Part shown: positions 8,202-17,113 of the stretch, piece by piece
How positions within the stretch are numbered: position 1 is the stretch's first letter
Layout: each line of letters begins with the position of its first letter
Assembly: GCA_023511795.1 (NCBI GenBank)
Contig: JAIMAU010000003.1
Coordinates: 186,001-250,000, forward strand
Origin: Armatimonadota bacterium
GTDB lineage: Bacteria > Armatimonadota > UBA5829 > DTJY01
DNA: 64,000 nucleotides
Direction: 5' to 3'
Notes under the pieces: generated by a model
What the model saw: the letters and a program-made list of their open reading frames with translations, nothing else
Told to the model about the DNA's origin: nothing
Database searches by the model: none
Made by a program: the position numbers and the translations under genes

Positions 8202-8252
8202 CGGTAAGTCAGCCTCAATTTCACAATTTAAAGCATACTCCTTAAAAAGAAG

Positions 8253-9149
8253 ATGCAGCAAATTATCAGAGCGGAGAACATAATAAAGAAATTCGGTATT
8301 AGGACCGCTCTTGCTGGGGTTACGCTCGAAGTTTATAAGAGTGAAGTGTTCGGCATATTTGGATTTTCCGGCTCAGGGAAAACGACACTCATCTATTCCC
8401 TTGCTGGAATTATCAAATCCGATGCTGGCACAGTAACGATGAGCACAAACACATCCCCGGCAATATGGTTCGAAAAGCCAGCAGTCGATCCCCAGCTTAC
8501 TCCTTTTGAAACTCTATGGATTAGCGCAACTTTATACGGCATCCCAAGGCGCAGGCGACGATCAATGATTAGAGACATCTTATCGCTAGTCGGGCTTGAT
8601 GACCTGCGAAACGAACCAGCGAAATCATTTTCCAAAGGGATGCTAAAGCAACTTGAGGCTGCCCGAGCACTGCTATCACCTTCAGAGGTGCTTCTTGCCG
8701 ACGAGCCAATGGCTGACATTGACCCGCCAACGCGAGAACGACTTTGGGAACATCTTCTAGCACGCAGGGTTTCAAAGAAACATACAATTTTAATCGCAAC
8801 TAGCCGCCCAGAAGATGCTGAAATCTGCGACCGCATTGCACTGATTCACAAAGGAAGATTGGTTGGATGCGGAACCCTAGACGAACTTAGAAATGCCACT
8901 GGCCCCGAAGAACTAATAATCCAACCCATTGAAGCCGGTAAATCTATTGCAAAAATGCGGCAATACAAGGGAATTACCGCAATCGAGCAGAATGGGTCGC
9001 TTATTATCGAACTTTCAGCTAAAGTTCGGCCCTCGGAAATCATAAAACAGATGCACGGCGAAATCAGCGCAGTTCGCCTAAGCCCTCGAAAAGTTGATTC
9101 AATTCTAGCAGAGCTCATAGCGAAAAAAGAAGAGACTACACATCTATAG
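8253..9149 (+). CDS. ABC transporter ATP-binding protein
   Basis: 298 residues. Walker A is GFSGSGKTT (37-45), the signature is FSKGM (126-130, in place of LSGGQ) and Walker B is EVLLADE (145-151). The usual Q-loop glutamine appears to be Glu (IWFEKP, about 71-76), and the switch-loop histidine appears to be Arg185 (ATSRPED). The C-terminal 80 residues match the extra domain of ABC-2 type exporters. The ATPase would sit on the cytoplasmic face with a membrane partner, most likely the next gene, 18 bases downstream. The altered Q- and H-loops may mean slow or regulated hydrolysis. Substrate unknown. Confidence 0.85.
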   Translation: MQQIIRAENIIKKFGIRTALAGVTLEVYKSEVFGIFGFSGSGKTTLIYSLAGIIKSDAGTVTMSTNTSPAIWFEKPAVDPQLTPFETLWISATLYGIPRRRRRSMIRDILSLVGLDDLRNEPAKSFSKGMLKQLEAARALLSPSEVLLADEPMADIDPPTRERLWEHLLARRVSKKHTILIATSRPEDAEICDRIALIHKGRLVGCGTLDELRNATGPEELIIQPIEAGKSIAKMRQYKGITAIEQNGSLIIELSAKVRPSEIIKQMHGEISAVRLSPRKVDSILAELIAKKEETTHL

Positions 9150-9167
9150 AAAAAATGGAGATAAAAA

Positions 9168-9587
9168 TTGGAAATCATCTTCATTCTCACAATCCGTGAG
9201 TTAAAGCTAATGATGCGAAAGAGAGTTCTACTTTGGATTCTCCTGATTACGCCCTTGGCTGGTGTTGCAACTGCCGGCATCGGTATACCAAGTGGGCTTA
9301 TGATTTACTTTCTAATGCCAGCTTCGACCCTGCTAATTACGGCGATAGTGCTTGCGACTACCGAGAAACAAATTTTGATGGCTTTTTCCGTCCATTCATC
9401 CGCAAAAGCAAGGCTTGCTTCGTGGGCCCTTGTGCTTTTCATAATTCTAGTATTTCAAGCCGCAATTTACACTTTACTGCTTGCAATCTTTTGTAGTAAT
9501 CCGATTGGCTTTGTGAAAGCATTCACAGCCATTATGATTTCAGAGGCAACGGGTTTCACGTTGTATGGCATGCAAACACGCACTTAA
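9168..9587 (+). CDS. Short ABC-2 type permease-like membrane protein
   Basis: 139 residues from a TTG start with GGAG upstream. Starts with IRELKLMMRKRVLLWIL, the usual cytoplasmic lead-in of ABC-2 permeases, then about three membrane segments (roughly 20-37, 42-63, 84-110). Ordinary ABC-2 permeases have six segments and 230-370 residues, so this is either a truncated gene or a half-size subunit. The downstream frames are closed by stops, so a simple single frameshift does not restore it. It forms an operon with the ATPase. Confidence 0.6.
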   Translation: MEIIFILTIRELKLMMRKRVLLWILLITPLAGVATAGIGIPSGLMIYFLMPASTLLITAIVLATTEKQILMAFSVHSSAKARLASWALVLFIILVFQAAIYTLLLAIFCSNPIGFVKAFTAIMISEATGFTLYGMQTRT

Positions 9588-9616
9588 TTATCTGCTTACT
9601 TCCTACTCTACTATTC

Positions 9617-9645
9617 TAGACACCCTAAGTCTGTTGTGCTACAAT
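9617..9645 (+). promoter_or_regulatory. Promoter for the oxidoreductase-isomerase operon
   Basis: TAGACA (9617-9622), 17-base spacer, TACAAT (9640-9645): 5/6 at each box. The start codon is 61 bases downstream. Confidence 0.65.
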
Positions 9646-9705
9646 GTGTCGGATTAATAGACTTATGCCTTGCAAGGCGATACTTCTTAAGATTGGGAGA
9701 GCAGA

Positions 9706-10764
9706 ATGGCAAAGTCAAAAAGCAAACTTGAAAGAGTACGTGTTGGCGTGATTGGAGTCGGCATTGGCCGGCTTCATATCCAATCTTACGTTAAATGCCC
9801 CGAAGCAGAGGTTGTCGCTGTATGTGATGCAAGAGAGGACCGTGCCCGACGGGTTGCTACCGAGTTTGGGATTCCTCACATATATACCGATTATCGCGAC
9901 ATGCTAGCATTGCCTGGTCTTGACGCTGTAAGCGTGTGCACACCAAACTATACGCACGCACAAATGACGATTGACAGCTTCGAAGCCGGAAAACACGTCA
10001 TTTGCGAGAAGCCCCTTGCAATAAACCCTGCGGAAGGAGAAGCAATGGTAGCGGCTGGGAAAAAGGCAGGGAAAATATTCATGACCGCATTCAACAATCG
10101 GTTTCGAGGGGACACCCAAACTCTTAAAAAGTTCATCGAAAACGGCGAGCTAGGTGAAATTTACTTTGCTAAAACCGGCTGGGTCAGGCGAAAAGGCATT
10201 CCTGGCATGGGCAGCTGGTTTACGCAGAAAGAAAAAGCTGGCGGAGGGCCGCTAATTGATATTGGTGTTCACGTTCTTGATCTCGCCCTGTGGCTGATGG
10301 GCAATCCTAAAGCCATTTCTGTTACTGGTAGCACCTATGCCAAGTTTGGTCCAAAAGGTGAAGGAACTGGCACCTGGGGAACTATGGATGCTAGCGGCGT
10401 TTTCGACGTCGAGGACTTTGCGGCTGGATTTATTCGACTTGAAAACGGTGCAACCGTAATGCTCGAAGCTAGCTGGGCATCGCACATCAAGTGCGACATA
10501 ATTTACACACAATTACTAGGAACAAAAGGCGGCGCCGAGCTCGACCCACTGCGCATTTACACAGACATCCACGGCACAAGCTCGGACATTATGCCTCAAT
10601 GCCCAAATGTCTCAGGCCATGAGATGGAAATTCGACACTTTATAGATTGCATAATACACGGCAAAGAACCGATATCAACTGGCGAACATGGCTTGGAGAT
10701 TGTTCGGATTCTAGATGCCTTGTATAAATCTGCCGAGACAGGCAGAGAGGTGATAATGAAATAA
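9706..10764 (+). CDS. Gfo/Idh/MocA family NAD(P)-dependent oxidoreductase
   Basis: 352 residues. The N-terminal Rossmann fold has GVIGVGIGRLH (about 14-24) and ends strand 2 with VCDARE, suiting NAD(P) binding. EKPLA (101-105) is the family's catalytic lysine motif. GGGPLIDIGVHVLDLALW (about 180-196) supplies the Asp-x3-His pair (D185, H189) of the substrate domain. The family oxidises or reduces a hydroxyl or keto group on sugars and inositols; substrate cannot be read from sequence. Cytoplasmic (no signal). Shares an operon with the sugar isomerase that follows 77 bases later. Confidence 0.9.
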   Translation: MAKSKSKLERVRVGVIGVGIGRLHIQSYVKCPEAEVVAVCDAREDRARRVATEFGIPHIYTDYRDMLALPGLDAVSVCTPNYTHAQMTIDSFEAGKHVICEKPLAINPAEGEAMVAAGKKAGKIFMTAFNNRFRGDTQTLKKFIENGELGEIYFAKTGWVRRKGIPGMGSWFTQKEKAGGGPLIDIGVHVLDLALWLMGNPKAISVTGSTYAKFGPKGEGTGTWGTMDASGVFDVEDFAAGFIRLENGATVMLEASWASHIKCDIIYTQLLGTKGGAELDPLRIYTDIHGTSSDIMPQCPNVSGHEMEIRHFIDCIIHGKEPISTGEHGLEIVRILDALYKSAETGREVIMK

Positions 10765-10841
10765 GTTTTTGCTACTCAAGAATCTCAAAAATGGAATATC
10801 TAAACCATCAATTCCTTCGATTCAAAAGGAGGTAACAGACA

Positions 10842-11804
10842 GTGAAGATTGGAGTTTTCACAGTAGCATTTGGACACCTAAAGTTCGAAGAGGCGCTCGA
10901 TTATGTAAAGAGCGTCGGTGTAGAAGCGGTGGAAATCGGCACAGGAAACTATCCGCCTAACTGCCACTGCGACCTTGACAAACTTCTCTCAAGCGAGACA
11001 CAGCGGAAAGCTTTTCTCAAAGCTATTGAGTCTCGCGGCTTGGTGATAAGCGCGCTCTCTTGTCATGGGAACCCTCTCCATCCAAACAAGCAAATTGCAA
11101 ACGAGCATCATACAGTGCACCGCAAGACAGTCGAACTAGCACAGAAACTTGGGGTTGAGAGGGTTATAAACTTCTCTGGTTGCCCAGGCGACTCACCACG
11201 AGCGAAATACCCAAACTGGGTTACATGCCCTTGGCCACCAGATTTCAGGGAGATTATTGAATGGCAGTGGAAGCGAAAGGTCATTCCCTACTGGCGCGCA
11301 GAAGCAAAGTTTGCCAAAGAACACGGCGTCAAGATTTGCTTCGAGATGCATCCGGGGTTTGTGGTGTATAACCCGGAAACGCTCCTCAAACTTCGAAATG
11401 CTTGCGGCGATGCCATTGGTGCGAACTTTGACCCAAGCCACCTCTTCTGGCAAGGAATTGACCCAGTAAAAGCCATTCGAAAGCTTGGCGACGCAATCTA
11501 CCACGTTCACGCCAAGGATTGCCGAGTTGATCCAATAAACGCAGAGGTAAACGGCGTACTGGACACAAAAACCTACACTGATGAAATCAACCGAAGCTGG
11601 ATTTTCCGAACCATCGGCTACGGACACGACGCTGACGTTTGGAAGGACATTGTAAGTGCATTACGACTCGTAGGTTATGATTGGGTGCTTTCCATTGAAC
11701 ACGAAGACAGCCTTATGGCGCAAACCGAAGGCTTTGAAAAGGCTGTCTCATTCCTAAAAGAGGTGGTAATTTCAAAGAAACCGAGCGAAGCATTCTGGGC
11801 ATAG
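10842..11804 (+). CDS. Sugar phosphate isomerase/epimerase (xylose-isomerase-like TIM barrel)
   Basis: 320 residues from a GTG start with AAGGAGGT 7 bases upstream. Carries the metal-site set of the AP endonuclease 2/xylose isomerase-like fold: Glu168 (CFEMHPG), Asp197 and His200 (NFDPSH), His223 (HVHAKD) and Glu286 (SIEHED). Such enzymes isomerise or dehydrate sugars or inositol intermediates with a divalent metal. The partner oxidoreductase upstream suggests a two-step oxidation/isomerisation of one substrate. A perfect hairpin lies downstream at 11924-11953. Confidence 0.88.
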   Translation: MKIGVFTVAFGHLKFEEALDYVKSVGVEAVEIGTGNYPPNCHCDLDKLLSSETQRKAFLKAIESRGLVISALSCHGNPLHPNKQIANEHHTVHRKTVELAQKLGVERVINFSGCPGDSPRAKYPNWVTCPWPPDFREIIEWQWKRKVIPYWRAEAKFAKEHGVKICFEMHPGFVVYNPETLLKLRNACGDAIGANFDPSHLFWQGIDPVKAIRKLGDAIYHVHAKDCRVDPINAEVNGVLDTKTYTDEINRSWIFRTIGYGHDADVWKDIVSALRLVGYDWVLSIEHEDSLMAQTEGFEKAVSFLKEVVISKKPSEAFWA

Positions 11805-11923
11805 AATAGGCTGTTGCCATACTTTGTTGGATAGGAGCAAAACATCATGCGGGGCTGATGAAATTCACAGCACCAAAACCCAAAGAGCTCACGGATTCTT
11901 AAGCAGAGGAACGTATACCAAAC

Positions 11924-11953
11924 AAGGGGCGCTTAGAATTTTAAGCGCCCCTT
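11924..11953 (+). terminator. Perfect 12-bp hairpin after the oxidoreductase-isomerase operon
   Basis: AAGGGGCGCTTA (11924-11935) pairs with TAAGCGCCCCTT (11942-11953), loop GAATTT. No U-tract follows, so it may stall polymerase or protect the 3' end. The 264-base gap holds nothing else except the ilvE promoter. Confidence 0.55.
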
Positions 11954-12012
11954 ATGCGACACAAACACCAAATCGCTTCTCAAGATGGACTGACAACCAG
12001 CATAATTGCGTG

Positions 12013-12041
12013 TTGCAACTAAGCTTGTATTATGATATACT
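12013..12041 (+). promoter_or_regulatory. Promoter for ilvE-mcsA-mcsB
   Basis: TTGCAA (12013-12018), 17-base spacer, TATACT (12036-12041). The start codon follows 27 bases later with GGGGG as ribosome binding site. Confidence 0.6.
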
Positions 12042-12068
12042 ATAAAACACAGAATTTAGGGGGTACTG

Positions 12069-12941
12069 ATGGGTCAAGTCGTATACTTGAACGGAAAATT
12101 CGTCCCTCTGGAGGACGCAAAGATCACGGTATACGATCACGGCTTGCTCTATGGGGACGGAGCGTTCGAGGGAATTCGGGTCTACTCCCGCAAAGTATTT
12201 AAGCTTCGCGAACATATACAAAGGTTGTATCGTTCAACCCATGCAATGATGATCAACCTGCCTATATCGCAGAAGGAGATGGAAGAAGCAATTCTCGAAC
12301 TCCTTCGGCGAAATGAGGTCCAGGATGGTTACATAAGAATAACCGTAACTAGAGGAGTCGGCCTCGGGCTAGACCCGCGTGTTTGCAAGACCCCCACGAT
12401 AATTATAATGAGCGACAAGCTCAGCCTTTACCCTGAAGAAATGTACCGCAACGGCCTTCACGTGGTGACCGTGTCCACAAGAGTGTGCCCGGCGCAGTGC
12501 TTAGAACCAAGAATCAAGTCGCTCGGGAAGTACGTTGCGAACATTCAAGCGAAAATTGAAGCAAACAGGGTTAACGCAGGCGAGGGTTTGATGCTCAACA
12601 CTGAAGGCTATGTTGCCGAAGCAACAGGCGACAACATTTTCATCGTAAAAGATGATAAGCTAATTACCCCACCACCCTATGCAGGTATATTGGAGGGGAT
12701 AACACGAAACACAGTGATTGACCTTGCGAAAGGCATGGGTATACCAGTCGAAGAGAGACTTTTTACTCTCTTTGATGTCTACATAGCCGACGAGTGCTTC
12801 CTAACTGGTACTGCCGCAGAAGTAATCCCGGTAGTTCAAGTAGATGGACGCACAATCGGCAATGGCCAGCCAGGCAATATGACAAAAAGGCTGATTGAAG
12901 CCTTTAGAACTTTGACAAAAACAGAAGGCGTGCCGTTCTGA
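12069..12941 (+). CDS. ilvE: Branched-chain amino acid aminotransferase
   Basis: 290 residues, fold-type IV PLP transaminase. The N-terminus YDHGLLYGDGAFEGIRVY (about 22-39) is the family's dimer/substrate loop. RIKSLGKYVANI contains the Schiff-base lysine (Lys150), EATGDNIF (184-191) the conserved Glu, and GITRNTV (about 210-216) the phosphate-binding turn. It transfers the amino group between Leu/Ile/Val and 2-oxoglutarate in the cytoplasm. D-amino acid aminotransferase and aminodeoxychorismate lyase share the fold, but the EGIR and GITR motifs favour BCAT. Its stop overlaps the mcsA start by one base (TGATG), tying it to a protein quality-control operon. Confidence 0.88.
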   Translation: MGQVVYLNGKFVPLEDAKITVYDHGLLYGDGAFEGIRVYSRKVFKLREHIQRLYRSTHAMMINLPISQKEMEEAILELLRRNEVQDGYIRITVTRGVGLGLDPRVCKTPTIIIMSDKLSLYPEEMYRNGLHVVTVSTRVCPAQCLEPRIKSLGKYVANIQAKIEANRVNAGEGLMLNTEGYVAEATGDNIFIVKDDKLITPPPYAGILEGITRNTVIDLAKGMGIPVEERLFTLFDVYIADECFLTGTAAEVIPVVQVDGRTIGNGQPGNMTKRLIEAFRTLTKTEGVPF

Positions 12942-13312
12942 TGCGCGCAAGACTTTGTGAGTTATGCAGGAAAAGGCAAGCTGAATTCGTTGTCTGCAAA
13001 ATAAGCAGAAACGAACGGCGCGAGGAGCGGCGACTCTGCGCTAAATGCACTGGAGACAGAGAGAAGATAATTTACGGTAATAGCGGCTTATTGCTTACCG
13101 AGCTGGTAAACATACACTTAAGCAAACTCTCTGCCTCTAGTAAAGAACAAAATCGAACAAAGGTTTGCCCCAACTGTGGGAATACAATAGAAGATACTCG
13201 GCAGACAGGCATGGTAGGATGTCCGACGTGCTATATGGTATTCGAAGAGGAAGTAGGCGCTATCATAGCTGAGTTGCATGGATATACTGTGAGTCGGGGT
13301 AAACCATTATAA
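12941..13312 (+). CDS. mcsA: McsA-like zinc-finger activator of the arginine kinase
   Basis: 123 residues with four CxxC motifs (CELC, CAKC, CPNC, CPTC), which form two zinc sites as in McsA. McsA activates McsB and helps present substrates to ClpC. Typical McsA proteins are about 170-185 residues and end in a UVR helix pair; this one stops soon after the last zinc knuckle and appears to lack UVR. It sits directly before mcsB with a one-base gap, which supports the assignment. Confidence 0.82.
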   Translation: MRARLCELCRKRQAEFVVCKISRNERREERRLCAKCTGDREKIIYGNSGLLLTELVNIHLSKLSASSKEQNRTKVCPNCGNTIEDTRQTGMVGCPTCYMVFEEEVGAIIAELHGYTVSRGKPL

Positions 13313-13313
13313 A

Positions 13314-14414
13314 ATGCTGAAAAACCGTGCAGAGAAAAAGACTATAATGCCGGCTTGGGCCCGCTCTGAAGGCCCTGCCAGCGATGTTGCGGTTTCCACT
13401 CGCGCCCGCCTGGCACGAAACATAGAAGGCCTGCCATTTCCCTGCCGTGCACGTGATGCAGACCTTAAAAAGGTTGCCGACCGAGTTTTAGACACGATTT
13501 ACAAAACAGATGAAAGGTTCGGCAGGTTCTATGTGTTGCATCCTCGGCACATGACAGCCTTCGAAAGATTTGCTCTGATTGATTCGCACCTTGCAAGCAG
13601 TCAGCATGTAGCTGGCGGGAGTTACCGCCCTGTGGTGTTAAATGAAAGCGGCACTTTAAGCCTCATGGTAAACGAAGAAGACCACATGAGGATACAGTGC
13701 ATCCTGCCGGGGCTACAGCCATTAAGAGCGCTGGAAGTCGTTCGCGAGTTCGATACATTTCTTGGCGAACAAATTCGGTATGCCTGGGCTGACAATTATG
13801 GATACCTAACAGCATCTCTAAGCAATATAGGCACAGGGCTTAGGCTTTCGGTAATGCTTCATCTCGCAGGCTTGACTATGCTTGGAGAGGTGGTTTCGAC
13901 ATTGACTGCGGCCGCGCAACTAAAAATCTCTGTGCGCGGGCTTTTCGGAGAGGGTACAAAAGCTCTGGGAGATCTTTTTCAGGTATCAAACGAAACAACA
14001 ATAGGGTTCTCCGAAAAGGAGATAACCTCCAGAGTAAGAGGTGCGGCCGAACACCTAATAGCAAGGGAACGTGAGGCACGGAGAATAATTCTTCATAATA
14101 AAAAGGAAGAAATCACCAATCTGGCAAACGAAGCGCGAGCCAGATTATTAACGGCGCGTGCGCTGAGTGGAGAAGAAGCGCTAGCACATCTCTCCACACT
14201 CCGGCTTGCAGCCGGGCTTGGGATACCGCCAGGAATATCGGCGACAGCATTTAGCGAACTTCTCGCATTAATGCAGATAGGGGCAACCGCCTCAATCGAA
14301 AGGCGCGGCCTGCCCATTGCAGAAACTATAGGCGCTGAAGTGAGACGTGCCCGGCAAGTGCGTGAAAAGCTTGCGGAGGAAAGTGCGATTGCCCAACTGA
14401 GGCTTTCCGAATAA
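13314..14414 (+). CDS. mcsB: Protein arginine kinase McsB
   Basis: 366 residues, phosphagen-kinase fold. STRARLARN (28-36), the NEED loop (VNEEDHMRIQ, 119-128), YLTASLSNIGTGLR (164-177) and RGLFGEGTKALGDLFQVSN (208-226) all match McsB. McsB phosphorylates arginines on misfolded proteins as a degradation tag for ClpCP. The position that is normally Cys in guanidino kinases (xTxCPxNxGTGLR) is Ser168 here. The other catalytic Glu positions are retained (NEED loop, Glu213). ATG 13314 is used; ATG 13347 would give a shorter start just before the conserved part. No CtsR gene is present in the window. Confidence 0.88.
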   Translation: MLKNRAEKKTIMPAWARSEGPASDVAVSTRARLARNIEGLPFPCRARDADLKKVADRVLDTIYKTDERFGRFYVLHPRHMTAFERFALIDSHLASSQHVAGGSYRPVVLNESGTLSLMVNEEDHMRIQCILPGLQPLRALEVVREFDTFLGEQIRYAWADNYGYLTASLSNIGTGLRLSVMLHLAGLTMLGEVVSTLTAAAQLKISVRGLFGEGTKALGDLFQVSNETTIGFSEKEITSRVRGAAEHLIAREREARRIILHNKKEEITNLANEARARLLTARALSGEEALAHLSTLRLAAGLGIPPGISATAFSELLALMQIGATASIERRGLPIAETIGAEVRRARQVREKLAEESAIAQLRLSE

Positions 14415-14588
14415 GGAGAACCTTGTAATTAAAAAAGACGTAATTATAAATAGAAGAATCCCCCGAAGGGGGCTCATAAGTTTACTAATACTTGCAATCA
14501 AAAAGCTAGAAAGCAATAAGTATTATATAACTCGAGTTTCCGGTCGGGTTATGTAACACCCATTCCATAGAAAAGGAGGGACAGCGGA

Positions 14589-17042
14589 ATGTGGCAGCGG
14601 TTTACTGAGAGGGCGCGTAGAGTCGTTTTCTTCGCTCAGGAAGAGGCCAGCAGGCTTGGCGAGAATTTTGTCACGACAGAGCACCTGCTTCTTGGCCTTG
14701 TACGCGAGAGCGATAGCGTAGCCGCGCGAATACTCGACCGGATGGGCGTAAGCCTTAACCGGATCCGGGCTGAAATCGAGCGGCAGGTTACAAGAGGAGA
14801 CGGCCGGCTCAGCCAGGATACCATGCAACTAACCCCACGCGCAAAGCGCGTGATCGACCTGGCATACGACGAAGCTAGGCAACTGAACAACAACTACATA
14901 GGCACGGAACACCTGCTACTCGGCCTCATCCGAGAGGGTGAAGGGCTTGCAGCACGCGTTCTAGCCAAGCTTGGAGTTGATCTAGAAAGAACAAGACGAG
15001 AAGTAATGAATCTCCAAAGCGATGATAGTTCTATGGCAACAACCAGGACAAGGTCGAGGACTCCCACACTGGATGAATTCGGCCGCGACCTGACAGATTT
15101 AGCCAGACAAGATAAGCTCGACCCAGTTGTCGGCAGAAATACCGAGATCGAGCGCGTCATCCAAATCCTGAGCAGAAGGACGAAAAACAACCCTGTGCTG
15201 ATTGGAGAGCCTGGTGTAGGTAAGACAGCAATCGCCGAAGGTCTTGCCCAGCGCATTGTATCCGGCGACATCCCTGAAATGCTGAAAGACCGCCGGATTG
15301 TGGCTCTTGACCTTGCGGGTGTGGTTGCTGGCACGAAGTATCGAGGCGAATTCGAAGAGCGGATGAAGCGCATTATAGATGAAGTGCGCAAAGCCAACGG
15401 TGAGGTAATCCTCTTTATTGACGAGCTACACACCTTGGTTGGCGCAGGTGCAGCCGAGGGAGCAATCGATGCTTCGAACATCATGAAGCCAGCCCTTGCG
15501 CGCGGTGAGCTCCAGTGCATTGGCGCAACAACGATGGACGAATACCGCAAGTATATCGAGCGCGATGCCGCTCTGGAGCGAAGATTCCAGCCCATCCAGG
15601 TCCGCGAGCCCACCGTTGAAGAAGCAATAGACATCCTCAAGGGATTGAGAGATAGATATGAGGGGCATCATCATGTAAAGATTCGAGATGACGCCCTCTA
15701 CGCCGCAGCTCGTCTTGCTGATAGGTATATAACCGATCGTTGCCTGCCAGACAAGGCAATTGACCTAATAGACGAAGCAGCTTCGCGAGTAAGATTGCAA
15801 AGAACGTTGCCACCTGCCGAACTCCGAGCAGCAAAGGCTGAGCTACGTTTGGTAACGCAGGAACTAGAGTCACTGCCTGCAACGGGGCAATACGATCGCG
15901 CAATCGAGCTCCAAGCTCAGGAGCGGTATCTTACTGAAAAAATCCGAGAGCTTGACCGTCAATGGCAGGAAAGCGTGAATGCAACAGAGCCGGTCGTGAC
16001 AGAAGATGAAATTGCTCACATTGTGTTCAGCTGGACAGGCATTCCTGTTTCAAGACTAGTTGAAACAGAGACAGCCAAGCTTTTGAACATGGAGCAGGCT
16101 TTGCACGAGAGAATTATCGGACAGGACGAAGCAATTGTGGCGGTTTCCCGTGCAATCAGACGGGCTAGGTCAGGGCTAAAGGACCCCAAGCGGCCTACTG
16201 GTTCGTTCATATTCCTAGGCCCCACTGGCGTCGGAAAGACGGAGCTTGCACGGGCGCTAGCGGCGTTTCTATTCAACAATGAGGATAACTTAATTCGCAT
16301 AGACATGTCTGAATATATGGAGCGGTTCGCCGTATCAAGACTTGTAGGTGCGCCACCTGGGTATGTGGGCTACGAAGAAGGCGGACAGCTTACCGAAGCT
16401 GTTCGTCGGCAACCCTACTCGGTTGTGCTACTCGACGAGATAGAAAAGGCGCATCCAGAAGTATTCAACATCTTGCTCCAAGTTATGGAGGACGGTCGAC
16501 TAACGGACTCACAAGGACGTGTTGTCGACTTCAAGAATACGGTTATGATAATGACCTCAAACATAGGAGCACAGCTAATAAGCAGCGATGGCGGCATTGG
16601 TTTCCGAACCGCAAAAAAGGTTGACGAGGATACTCGTGCATACGAGGCAATGAAAAACCGAGTAACCGAGGAGATGAAGAAAGTCTTCCGGCCTGAGTTC
16701 CTGAACCGGGTGGACGAAGTTATAGTGTTCCACTCGCTTACTTCGGCGCAGATTCTGCAAATCGTCGACCTAATGCTGAACAGAGTGCGCGAACAGCTCA
16801 AGGTCCAAGGCATGGACCTTGAAGCAAGCGACGAGGTAAAGGAAGTACTGGCGAAAGAAGGCTTCGACCCGGCGTTTGGCGCAAGGCCCTTGCGCAGGGC
16901 TGTACAAAGGATAATTGAAGATCCGCTCAGCGAAGAGATACTTATGGGGCGCTTCAGCGAAGGTGACGTCATCCGCGCTGAGCTCGACGACGGCAAGGTA
17001 ATCTTCAAAAAGGCAGAGAAAGCCGAGCCGCTCAAGGTATAA
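14589..17042 (+). CDS. clpC: ATP-dependent Clp protease ATPase subunit ClpC
   Basis: 817 residues. Two Clp-N repeats (about 1-145), AAA module 1 with Walker A GEPGVGKT (206-213) and Walker B ILFIDEL (274-280), a coiled middle domain with a UVR-like segment (about 407-465), and AAA module 2 with Walker A GPTGVGKT (544-551). GIGF (669-672) fits the ClpP-docking loop. It unfolds substrates, including arginine-phosphorylated proteins, and feeds them to ClpP. Preceded by AAAAGGAGGG and separated from mcsB by 174 bases holding only short hairpins such as CCCCCGAAGGGGG (14461 region); no CtsR operator heptad repeat was seen. Confidence 0.95.
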   Translation: MWQRFTERARRVVFFAQEEASRLGENFVTTEHLLLGLVRESDSVAARILDRMGVSLNRIRAEIERQVTRGDGRLSQDTMQLTPRAKRVIDLAYDEARQLNNNYIGTEHLLLGLIREGEGLAARVLAKLGVDLERTRREVMNLQSDDSSMATTRTRSRTPTLDEFGRDLTDLARQDKLDPVVGRNTEIERVIQILSRRTKNNPVLIGEPGVGKTAIAEGLAQRIVSGDIPEMLKDRRIVALDLAGVVAGTKYRGEFEERMKRIIDEVRKANGEVILFIDELHTLVGAGAAEGAIDASNIMKPALARGELQCIGATTMDEYRKYIERDAALERRFQPIQVREPTVEEAIDILKGLRDRYEGHHHVKIRDDALYAAARLADRYITDRCLPDKAIDLIDEAASRVRLQRTLPPAELRAAKAELRLVTQELESLPATGQYDRAIELQAQERYLTEKIRELDRQWQESVNATEPVVTEDEIAHIVFSWTGIPVSRLVETETAKLLNMEQALHERIIGQDEAIVAVSRAIRRARSGLKDPKRPTGSFIFLGPTGVGKTELARALAAFLFNNEDNLIRIDMSEYMERFAVSRLVGAPPGYVGYEEGGQLTEAVRRQPYSVVLLDEIEKAHPEVFNILLQVMEDGRLTDSQGRVVDFKNTVMIMTSNIGAQLISSDGGIGFRTAKKVDEDTRAYEAMKNRVTEEMKKVFRPEFLNRVDEVIVFHSLTSAQILQIVDLMLNRVREQLKVQGMDLEASDEVKEVLAKEGFDPAFGARPLRRAVQRIIEDPLSEEILMGRFSEGDVIRAELDDGKVIFKKAEKAEPLKV

Positions 17043-17070
17043 AACACCATCAATAGGTGGACGATAGCTA

Positions 17071-17105
17071 AAAGCCCATCCCAAAGTTCCTGGGATGGGC
17101 TTTTT
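17071..17105. terminator. Terminator after clpC, shared with the convergent gene
   Basis: AAAGCCCATCCCA (17071-17083) pairs with TGGGATGGGCTTT (17091-17103), 7-base loop, followed by T residues. The A-tract upstream makes it usable from both strands. Confidence 0.92.
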
Positions 17106-17113
17106 AATAACAC

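Noticed and set aside
11824-12045. 73-residue plus-strand ORF
   Set aside because: It spans the perfect hairpin at 11924-11953 and the ilvE promoter; no start signal fits.
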